NCBI GenBank assembly: GCA_030867875.1
Contig: JAOWCC010000787.1
Location: 186,001 to 250,000, forward strand
Origin: Actinernus sp. WN-2022
Lineage: Eukaryota; Cnidaria; Anthozoa; Actiniaria; Actinernidae
Direction: 5' to 3'
Length of the DNA: 64,000 bases
Position numbers and translations under genes: made by a program. Shown piece after piece: positions 1 through 6,758 of this stretch (its first letter is position 1; every line of letters begins with the position of its first letter). The notes under the pieces are model-generated. The model searched no databases. It was not told the origin of the DNA and saw only the letters and a list, made by a program, of their open reading frames with translations.

Positions 1-244
1 AACTCTAAGTTGAAAGCCTGTATCACACAAAGTACCCAGTTCATCGTGTTCATCGTCCAAAACTCATACTATAGAGCAAGTTTTCTTGGCTGAGGCTTGC
101 AATTACAGGCAGAAATCATCGTTTTGTGTTGGAGAAATGAACGGAGAATTGTAGAGATGATCACTTCCGGCTACTGTGACGCGCGCTAAAAGTACAGTGA
201 GTCCGTTACAACTGTTGCTTTTGCATTTTATTATTTGTTTTCGA

Positions 245-586
245 CTACGATAGATATCTTTTTACATACAACCACCTTGATTTCGTCTTTAACATCAGAG
301 CCATGTGATAGTGGTAGCGATTCGTTTCCAGATTTGGCACTTCAAGCTCTGCGTGAACCTCTAAAGAAACCAGCCATTGAATAACCTTGTTGTTATTTTG
401 CTCCCATCCTTCGATAACGGCTTGGGCAAAGCTTTCTCTGTTGGGAAATTTCTCAGTGTCGGCCCTACTATAAGTCAGTAGATATATTGTTCGCTGAATT
501 CGGCCCTCAAGCTCGGCATTATTAACACAGCTGATATGAGTCGTGATCGAAAATTCGTTAGCCGTTTCAAAGTTTGGCACATGCAC
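245..586 (-). pseudogene. Rep-like HUH endonuclease, N-terminal fragment (unit 1)
   Basis: This 113-codon open frame matches the start of a rolling-circle replication initiator. Residues 34-43 (IYLLTYSRAD) look like Rep motif I (the LTYS core of CRESS-type Reps). Residues 91-99 (YHYHMALML) contain the HxH pair (H92, H94) of motif II, and E76 in WLVSLE is a possible third metal ligand. A complete Rep would continue to motif III with its nicking tyrosine and then a helicase domain; here the frame stops after LYVKRYLS. Decayed continuation may be visible just downstream on the same strand in other frames (VHFSN, then ISACNCK). The first codon of the 113-codon stretch is GTG. The frame stays open to a stop at 719-721 without any ATG, so a normal eukaryotic start is missing. 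I call it a relic; the motif assignment is family knowledge plus reading by eye. Confidence 0.6.
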
Positions 587-703
587 GGCTTTAAAAAATG
601 AATATTCACAAGCTATTGTGACTTTGAAATCGTAAATGTGTATCGGTATTAATAAATTTAGTAAAAATGTATTTAAATTTAGAATTTTATTTTTTAAAGC
701 CGT
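585..703. repeat. 119-bp segment bounded by 15-bp inverted repeats
   Basis: A perfect 15-base inverted repeat (ACGGCTTTAAAAAAT at 585-599 and its complement at 689-703) brackets an AT-rich segment, like the ends of a MITE. The left arm overlaps the GTG end of the Rep-like frame by two bases. The same pair occurs in the other full units. Unit 5 has lost the right arm, and unit 22 has lost nearly all of the segment. In unit 3 the 11.6-kb polymerase element sits inside this segment. No target duplication is obvious outside the arms, so MITE identity is only a possibility. Confidence 0.5.
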
Positions 704-751
704 AATTCTATATTTTTTTCATATGCACGCCACCCCTCCCCCCTACTTTTA

Positions 752-775
752 TGACGTCATATAGGCATGACGTCA
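752..775. promoter_or_regulatory. Pair of consensus CRE sites (TGACGTCA x2)
   Basis: Two perfect copies of the palindromic octamer TGACGTCA lie at 752-759 and 768-775, 16 bp start to start. This is the consensus for CREB/ATF bZIP factors. The pair recurs in every unit except 5 and 22, which lost it by deletion. Whether it is bound or drives any transcript is unknown. An ATG-started 101-codon frame begins inside the first site, but it shows no recognisable domain. Confidence 0.55.
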
Positions 776-958
776 CTGTATGTATGGTCATATTAAGAAT
801 TTCATTTGGTGCCCATTTAGAGACAAAGACGGCTCAAAAAAGCTGGCACAATCTACTGAAGCTAATTAACGGCCCTGGACGTGGGTGCAGTTCGCTCAGA
901 CAACCCCTGCCATTTAAGTCGGACCTCTTCAGCAATTTCCGGCTATTTTTAACACAAT

Positions 959-1040
959 CCCCCTCCCCCATTTCAATGTTGGTTTTCGAGAAGACCGAAA
1001 TGTTGCCTTTCTATCCCAACATTGTGAAGGGGGAGGGGGG
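959..1040. repeat. C-tract/G-tract imperfect inverted repeat
   Basis: The left arm 959-982 (C5-T-C5 followed by a segment ending caatgttgg) pairs with the right arm 1016-1040 (ccaacattg followed by G5-A-G6), leaving a 33-base loop. It is present in all units except 14 (deleted) and 22 (only the G-rich arm remains). It could extrude as a cruciform or be the remnant of a transposon end; the sequence does not decide between these. Confidence 0.5.
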
Positions 1041-1547
1041 ACAAGCGAAGTCATAAAAAATGCCCGCGATGTGTCAGAGGAGTTCGTTCAGTGTTCGGAA
1101 TAGCCTTATTTTGTCGGGCGGTCCGTACTTAAATGGCGAAGGTTGTCTGAGGCGAGATTTTAGGTAGCTCACATGGTATAATTGTTAATAACGTCCAGGG
1201 AATTTAACGAAAACAGCTCCAAACGAGAGGGGGCAGTAAGCACTTGGTGGGAATACGGATGCGCTTGTCAATGCAAATTTGATGAAAAAGCCCGATACCC
1301 CGGGTAAAATAATATCCGAGGGCGTATCCAAATATTTTACTTAATTGTTTTCGCACAATTAGGTTCAGTGATCACACTCAATGCTCAAAAAAGTGGATAA
1401 AGGGGATTCGTTTATGCTGTAGATGTATCCGTTTCTACTGTTTTCAGTATTAATTCCGGTGCAGCATTTGCGTTTCATCAAATGTTCAAATTGTTTCATC
1501 AGTCTAGAAGCATGCGTGTTTCACAAAGCCCTTCAATCTATATATAG

Positions 1548-1817
1548 CTACTCAGTATAGAAACAGAATTCCACCGGATTCCGCCTCGCAGTGCTGATCT
1601 CAATCCGATAGAGAATTGTTTCAACATAATTAAGTCATCTTTAGAGAAAGACGCTATCAAACAGAAAATTACGCGCGAGTCGTTCGAGCAATTCAAAGCT
1701 CGTGTATCCCGGCATCTGAATAATATCCCACTACAGTTCGTTGACAACGCTGTTGAAAGCATGCCAAAAAGATTGCAGACTGTTGTAGAACAGAAGGGAC
1801 ATAGGACTAGATACTAG
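1548..1817 (+). pseudogene. Tc1/mariner-like transposase, C-terminal fragment (unit 1)
   Basis: Translating the plus strand from just after a TAG at 1545-1547 gives an 89-codon frame ending at TAG 1815-1817. It contains FHRIPPRSADLNPIEN, the block that carries the last catalytic Glu of DDE transposases of the Tc1/mariner superfamily. It ends in SMPKRLQTVVEQKGHRTRY, the typical C-terminus of the family. The frame has no ATG. One base-shift upstream, 1528-1556 reads KALQSIYSYS, and 1461-1527 reads a run containing MFK and VSQ, so about 350 bp of degraded catalytic domain remains. The second Asp motif is not intact. No terminal inverted repeat was found downstream. Copies lie in units 1-21 at unit offset +1547, shifted by local indels. 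Confidence 0.8.
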
Positions 1818-2364
1818 AGATGGAAAAGGACAACAACGGTTGCATATCCTGAGAACTGTCACTGCCGATTTATTCGTGGTAACTGTAACCGTTACGTTAC
1901 CCACTGAGCGTAGTGTAAAACTGATCTCGGACTCGGCCGATCAAGCCTGCTCTTACAAATTTATTCATAACCCACTCCTGTCTAATATATAACAAATAAC
2001 ACAGTTTATAAAATGTTAATCCGTTCCAGAACTATTGCTATGGCTTGTTGGCCTTTTCCCCCGTTCGGCCCTGCATTTCAGCCGTGTCACGGCAGCAGTC
2101 ACACAACAGCATAAGCTGTTGTTTTCCATCAGCATTTCTCCTCTCCATTTCTCCATGCAAAGTCACTTATTTAGACGTATTTCCATGCACATATACCGTT
2201 AAAACGTTTTCATAACATATATACTGTTTAAGTTGTGTCATATAAAGCGTTCTAGAAGTACATAGGATGCGCCGAAATGCTGGTTTGAACATTTCTCCGT
2301 TGTAACGGTTAATAAATTCAAATTTTAGATGGAGTTTTATTTACAATGAGGGGAGAAATGAGCA
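1818..2364. other. Unit distal non-coding part with short hairpin
   Basis: No coding signal was recognised between the transposase relic and the unit boundary. A perfect 8-bp stem (acaacagc / gctgttgt, loop ataa) lies at 2103-2122. The base two positions after this stem is T or G in different units and marks a block boundary: T in units 1-2 and 11-21, G in units 3-10. Confidence 0.5.
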
Positions 2365-4728
2365 AACTCTAAGTTGAAAGCCTGTATCACACAAAGTACC
2401 CAGTTCATCGTGTTCATCGTCCAAAACTCATACTATAGAGCAAGTTTTCTTGGCTGAGGCTTGCAATTACAGGCAGAAATCATCGTTTTGTGTTGGAGAA
2501 ATGAACGGAGAATTGTAGAGATGATCACTTCCGGCTACTGTGACGCGCGCTAAAAGTACAGTGAGTCCGTTACAACTGTTGCTTCTGCATTTTATTATTT
2601 GTTTTCGACTACGATAGATATCTTTTTACATACAACCACCTTGATTTCGTCTTTAACATCAGAGCCATGTGATAGTGGTAGCGATTCGTTTCCAGATTTG
2701 GCACTTCAAGCTCTGCGTGAACCTCTAAAGAAACCAGCCATTGAATAACCTTGTTGTTATTTTGCTCCCATCCTTCGATAACGGCTTGGGCAAAGCTTTC
2801 TCTGTTGGGAAATTTCTCAGTGTCGGCCCTACTATAAGTCAGTAGATATATTGTTCGCTGAATTCGGCCCTCAAGCTCGGCATTATTAACACAGCTGATA
2901 TGAGTCGTGATCGAAAATTCGTTAGCCGTTTCAAAGTTTGGCACATGCACGGCTTTAAAAAATGAATATTCACAAGCTATTGTGACTTTGAAATCGTAAA
3001 TGTGTATCGGTATTAATAAATTTAGTAAAAATGTATTTAAATTTAGAATTTTATTTTTTAAAGCCGTAATTCTATATTTTTTTCATATGCACGCCACCCC
3101 TCCCCCCTACTTTTATGACGTCATATAGGCATGACGTCACTGTATGTATGGTCATATTAAGAATTTCATTTGGTGCCCATTTAGAGACAAAGACGGCTCA
3201 AAAAAGCTGGCACAATCTACTGAAGCTAATTAACGGCCCTGGACGTGGGTGCAGTTCGCTCAGACAACCCCTGCCATTTAAGTCGGACCTCTTCAGCAAT
3301 TTCCGGCTATTTTTAACACAATCCCCCTCCCCCATTTCAATGTTGGTTTTCGAGAAGACCGAAATGTTGCCTTTCTATCCCAACATTGTGAAGGGGGAGG
3401 GGGGACAAGCGAAGTCATAAAAAATGCCCGCGATGTGTCAGAGGAGTTCGTTCAGTGTTCGGAATAGCCTTATTTTGTCGGGCGGTCCGTACTTAAATGG
3501 CGAAGGTTGTCTGAGGCGAGATTTTAGGTAGCTCACATGGTATAATTGTTAATAACGTCCAGGGAATTTAACGAAAACAGCTCCAAACGAGAGGGGGCAG
3601 TAAGCACTTGGTGGGAATACGGATGCGCTTGTCAATGCAAATTTGATGAAAAAGCCCGATACCCCGGGTAAAATAATATCCGAGGGCGTATCCAAATATT
3701 TTACTTAATTGTTTTCGCACAATTAGGTTCAGTGATCACACTCAATGCTCAAAAAAGTGGATAAAGGGGATTCGTTTATGCTGTAGATGTATCCGTTTCT
3801 ACTGTTTTCAGTATTAATTCCGGTGCAGCATTTGCGTTTCATCAAATGTTCAAATTGTTTCATCAGTCTAGAAGCATGCGTGTTTCACAAAGCCCTTCAA
3901 TCTATATATAGCTACTCAGTATAGAAACAGAATTCCACCGGATTCCGCCTCGCAGTGCTGATCTCAATCCGATAGAGAATTGTTTCAACATAATTAAGTC
4001 ATCTTTAGAGAAAGACGCTATCAAACAGAAAATTACGCGCGAGTCGTTCGAGCAATTCAAAGCTCGTGTATCCCGGCATCTGAATAATATCCCACTACAG
4101 TTCGTTGACAACGCTGTTGAAAGCATGCCAAAAAGATTGCAGACTGTTGTAGAACAGAAGGGACATAGGACTAGATACTAGAGATGGAAAAGGACAACAA
4201 CGGTTGCATATCCTGAGAACTGTCACTGCCGATTTATTCGTGGTAACTGTAACCGTTACGTTACCCACTGAGCGTAGTGTAAAACTGATCTCGGAATCGG
4301 CCGATCAAGCCTGCTCTTACAAATTTATTCATAACCCACTCCTGTCTAATATATAACAAATAACACAGTTTATAAAATGTTAATCCGTTCCAGAACTATT
4401 GCTATGGCTTGTTGGCCTTTTCCCCCGTTCGGCCCTGCATTTCAGCCGTGTCACGGCAGCAGTCACACAACAGCATAAGCTGTTGTTTTCCATCAGCATT
4501 TCTCCTCTCCATTTCTCCATGCAAAGTCACTTATTTAGACGTATTTCCATGCACATATACCGTTAAAACGTTTTCATAACATATATACTGTTTAAGTTGT
4601 GTCATATAAAGCGTTCTAGAAGTACATAGGATGCGCCGAAATGCTGGTTTGAACATTTCTCCGTTGTAACGGTTAATAAATTCAAATTTTAGATGGAGTT
4701 TTATTTACAATGAGGGGAGAAATGAGCA
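2365..4728 (+). repeat. Macrosatellite unit 2
   Basis: Full length. Rep relic 2609-2950, transposase relic 3912-4181. It differs from unit 1 by a C (gcttctgc) near 2585 and a private change (ggaatcggcc) near 4297. Confidence 0.93.
2609..2950 (-). pseudogene. Rep-like HUH fragment (unit 2)
   Basis: Predicted product identical to the unit 1 copy. Confidence 0.55.
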
Positions 4729-4972
4729 AACTCTAAGTTGAAAGCCTGTATCACACAAAGTACCCAGTTCATCGTGTTCATCGTCCAAAACTCATACTAT
4801 AGAGCAAGTTTTCTTGGCTGAGGCTTGCAATTACAGGCAGAAATCATCGTTTTGTGTTGGAGAAATGAACGGAGAATTGTAGAGATGATCACTTCCGGCT
4901 ACTGTGACGCGCGCTAAAAGTACAGTGAGTCCGTTACAACTGTTGCTTCTGCATTTTATTATTTGTTTTAGA

Positions 4973-5314
4973 CTACGATAGATATCTTTTTACATACAAC
5001 CACCTTGATTTCGTCTTTAACATCAGAGCCATGTGATAGTGGTAGCGATTCGTTTCCAGATTTGGCACTTCAAGCTCTGCGTGAACCTCTAAAGAAACCA
5101 GCCATTGAATAACCTTGTTGTTATTTTGCTCCCATCCTTCGATAACGGCTTGGGCAAAGCTTTCTCTGTTGGGAAATTTCTCAGTGTCGGCCCTACTATA
5201 AGTCAGTAGATATATTGTTCGCTGAATTCGGCCCTCAAGCTCGGCATTATTAACACAGCTGATATGAGTCGTGATCGAAAATTCGTTAGCCGTTTCAAAG
5301 TTTGGCACATGCAC
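4973..5314 (-). pseudogene. Rep-like HUH fragment (unit 3)
   Basis: Predicted product identical to the unit 1 copy. It lies 85 bp from the left end of the inserted palindrome. Confidence 0.55.
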
Positions 5315-5393
5315 GGCTTTAAAAAATGAATATTCACAAGCTATTGTGACTTTGAAATCGTAAATGTGTATCGGTATTAATAAATTTAGTAAA

Positions 5394-5398
5394 AATGT
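5394..5398 (+). repeat. Target-site duplication, left copy (AATGT)
   Basis: AATGT precedes the element and is repeated at 16985-16989, while an uninterrupted unit has it once (666-670). The next base is A on both sides, so a 6-bp duplication AATGTA is equally readable if the left element end is taken to start at GTAG instead of AGTAG. Confidence 0.85.
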
Positions 5399-5847
5399 AG
5401 TAGTATATAAAGTGGGGGGACTGGGACACTTTCAACAATCTGCTGCACAAAAAACAACGATCGTTGCACAAGAAGCTCAAACTAGCGACCACTAAAATAG
5501 AAAAATCAACGATTCTTGCACAAGAAATACAACAAATGACACAAGGGCTGGGACAAAAAAACAACTAATTGGGGGACTGGGACACTTTCAACAATCTGCT
5601 GCACAAAAAACAACGATTGTTGTACAAGGACGTCAAAAAGCGAATTCAATGCAACTTTCTACTGGTGTATTAGAGTATCTCACTTTCAACATTCTGCTGC
5701 ATAAAAACACAACAAATGACACAAGGAGCTGGGACACGGGGACATTGAGAAACCTAAAGTTTCGATGGCGCATTATTCTGGATTAGGGCTGCTCAGATCG
5801 CGCTAGAGCGCCCAACATAATACTGCAGATCGAAGGCCGTCCCCGAT
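5399..5847 (+). repeat. Left terminal/subterminal region with repeated modules
   Basis: This stretch holds no gene. The outer end has TATATAA at 5404-5410, directed inward. A 58-bp module starting gggggactgggacacttt occurs at 5415-5472 and 5571-5628, with a partial third copy at 5681-5709. A second module (acaacaaatgacacaag followed by gctgggaca) occurs at 5525-5555 and 5704-5736. The first module contains the perfect palindrome CAACGATCGTTG at 5455-5466. Repeated subterminal modules with dyads at a replicon end suggest binding sites for replication or transposition proteins, which is inference. Confidence 0.75.
5404..5410 (+). promoter_or_regulatory. Terminal TATA-like box, left end
   Basis: TATATAA lies only 5 bp from the element terminus and is followed by AGTGGGGGG. 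Its mirror is at 16973-16979. If functional, it would fire transcription inward from the extreme end toward the zinc-finger and polymerase genes. Confidence 0.35.
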
Positions 5848-6300
5848 ATGTTTGGGTTTCAACTACCGTTCTCTAGAGCTGCCAACGAACTATCAAAGCC
5901 TAACAATACCAACGAACGAATGCAATGCCAACTAACGAATGCAATGCCAACTAACGAATGCAATGCCAAAAAACAAAAGCAAAGCAAAAGTAGAAGACAA
6001 GTAGCAAAGCAAAGCAAAAGTAGAAGACAAGTAGCAAAGCAAATCAAAAGTAGAAGACAAGTAGCAAAGCAAATCAAAAGTAGAAGACAAGTAGCAAAGC
6101 AAATCAAAAGTAGAAGGCAAGTAGCAAGGCAAAGCAAAAGTAGAAGGCAAGTAGCAAGGCAAAGCAAAAGTAGAAGACAAGTAGCAAAGCAAATCAAAAA
6201 AAGAAGTACTGCAGACCTTGCTTTTTTACCCAACACGATAGTCCCTGTTAAACACATCTCTACATTAAGATATAGTGCCGCCTTAGGAGATGGAATGTGA
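5848..6300 (+). CDS. Basic repeat ORF (KQSKSRRQVA repeats), left arm
   Basis: This 150-codon ATG frame is of unknown function. Residues 1-40 are Asn-rich and contain a 19-bp DNA repeat (three copies, 5915-5971). The middle is seven tandem 10-residue repeats of the type K-Q-S/I-K-S-R-R-Q-V-A, encoded by a 30-bp repeat at 5981-6190. It is strongly basic, as expected for a nucleic-acid-binding or nuclear-localisation segment. The C-terminal third overlaps a 94-bp block that is repeated upstream of the polymerase gene as leader DNA, so that part at least may not be protein-coding. It overlaps the zinc-finger frame by 11 bases (6290-6300). The repeats are in register over seven copies because the repeat length is a multiple of three, so the open frame alone is weak evidence for a protein. 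Confidence 0.4.
   Translation: MFGFQLPFSRAANELSKPNNTNERMQCQLTNAMPTNECNAKKQKQSKSRRQVAKQSKSRRQVAKQIKSRRQVAKQIKSRRQVAKQIKSRRQVARQSKSRRQVARQSKSRRQVAKQIKKRSTADLAFLPNTIVPVKHISTLRYSAALGDGM
5915..5971 (+). repeat. Three tandem 19-bp repeats
   Basis: aacgaatgcaatgccaact occurs at 5915, 5934 and 5953, with the last copy ending in aaa instead of act. Mirror copies lie at 16412-16468. Confidence 0.8.
5981..6190 (+). repeat. Seven tandem 30-bp purine-rich repeats
   Basis: The 30-bp unit (aaagcaaaagtagaagacaa followed by gtagcaaagc) has G/A and G/T variants between copies. Mirror repeats are at 16193-16402. Related degenerate copies occur near the centre of the element (11032-11052 and 11099-11124), suggesting a cis-acting repeat family present at both ends of each arm. 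Confidence 0.85.
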
Positions 6301-6309
6301 AAAGTGTGG
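6216..6309 (+). repeat. 94-bp leader repeat, copy 1 (before zinc-finger ORF)
   Basis: A block from ccttgctttttta to gtgaaaagtgtgg is repeated at 6631-6724 with a few substitutions. It contains acattaagatatagt and ends 20 bp into the zinc-finger frame. Its position before two different genes suggests a promoter or 5' leader. The mirror copy is 16074-16167. Confidence 0.7.
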
Positions 6310-6583
6310 AAGAGTATTTAAGAGGAGTTGTCACCTGAAATGTCACCTAGAAGATCGCAAGACCCCCTGCGTTAAAACTCCAAAGCCCCCCATACATGTG
6401 ACTTGCGAAAAGTGTGGGAGGGAATTCGGTAGGGTTGGGCATCTGAAACGTCACCTAGAAGATCGCAAGACCCCATGCGTTAAGATTCCAAAGCGCTTCA
6501 TTTGTGAGAATTGTGGAAGAGAGCTAAGCTGTTGCGCCAATTTATGGAGACATAAGAAGAACAACTGCCACAACGAAAATTAA
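6290..6583 (+). CDS. Small zinc-finger protein, three C2HC fingers, left arm
   Basis: This 97-residue protein is made almost wholly of fingers. Finger 1 has C3, C6, H19, C27; finger 2 has C39, C42, H55, C63; finger 3 has C72, C75, H88, C93. Fingers 1 and 2 share the spacing C-x2-C-x12-H-x7-C and the tail HLEDRKTPCVK, so they are internal duplicates. It has no other domain, signal peptide or membrane segment. Such small finger proteins in selfish DNA usually bind DNA or RNA, and here it could recognise the element's own repeats (inference). The start ATG follows the 94-bp leader. The downstream 5-codon frame at 6589-6603 begins ATGGCC like the polymerase gene. The protein in the right arm is identical. 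Confidence 0.75.
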   Translation: MECEKCGRVFKRSCHLKCHLEDRKTPCVKTPKPPIHVTCEKCGREFGRVGHLKRHLEDRKTPCVKIPKRFICENCGRELSCCANLWRHKKNNCHNEN

Positions 6584-6588
6584 ATACA

Positions 6589-6603
6589 ATGGCCGCTCCA
6601 TAG
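6589..6603 (+). pseudogene. Vestigial duplicate of the polymerase start
   Basis: After the zinc-finger stop the sequence tacaATGGCCg matches the start context of the polymerase gene at 6755-6765, but the frame closes at TAG after four codons. Together with the two 94-bp leaders it marks an ancient tandem duplication of the leader-finger-polymerase-start segment. Confidence 0.55.
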
Positions 6604-6630
6604 GAGGGTTCCTTCCGTTAGACGTTTGAT

Positions 6631-6758
6631 CCTTGCTTTTTTACCCAACGCGATAGTCCCTGTTAAACACATCTCTACATTAAGATATAGTACCACCTTA
6701 GGAGATTGAACGTGAAAAGTGTGGTCCAATTTATGGAGACATAAGAAGAACGACTACA
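6631..6758 (+). promoter_or_regulatory. Polymerase leader: 94-bp repeat copy 2 plus zinc-finger gene scar
   Basis: 6631-6724 repeats the leader at 6216-6309. The finger-gene start codon is destroyed (gattgaacg instead of gatggaatg). Directly after gtgtgg the sequence jumps to tccaatttatggagacataa, which matches the last part of the zinc-finger gene (6536-6567). So about 226 bp of finger coding sequence is deleted in this copy, and the remainder forms the leader of the polymerase gene. It is likely to hold the polymerase promoter or 5' UTR. Confidence 0.6.

Larger units (their letters stand above)
1..2364 (+). repeat. Macrosatellite unit 1 (reference copy)
   Basis: Full-length 2364-bp unit used as the coordinate reference for all other copies. 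Rep relic at 245-586 (minus), Tc1/mariner relic at 1548-1817 (plus). It has the T form (gcttttgc) at position 225 and the TTTT form (gttttcc) at about 2123. Confidence 0.95.
4729..5398 (+). repeat. Macrosatellite unit 3, part left of the insertion
   Basis: First 670 bp of unit 3, with the Rep relic at 4973-5314. It carries a private change (ttttagac) at about 4970 just beyond the Rep stop. The unit is broken at unit position 670 by the polymerase element and resumes at 16985 with aatgt repeated. Confidence 0.93.

Noticed and set aside
751..1056. 101-codon ATG frame on the plus strand, recurring in most units
   Set aside because: It starts inside a CRE site, runs through the C/G-tract inverted repeat and has no recognisable domain. 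It is open in all copies only because the copies are nearly identical.
1538..1762. 74-codon minus-strand frame in each unit
   Set aside because: It is the antisense shadow of the Tc1/mariner transposase fragment on the plus strand.
5334..5564. 76-codon minus-strand frame across the left insertion junction
   Set aside because: It combines satellite and element-end sequence and has no domain, so it is a chance frame.
5981..6190. CRISPR array
   Set aside because: The 30-bp repeats are directly adjacent without spacers, and the context is eukaryotic mobile DNA.
5859..6257. Leu/Cys-rich 132- and 86-codon minus-strand frames
   Set aside because: They are antisense readings of the 30-bp purine-rich repeat; the apparent membrane-like protein is an artefact of repeat composition.
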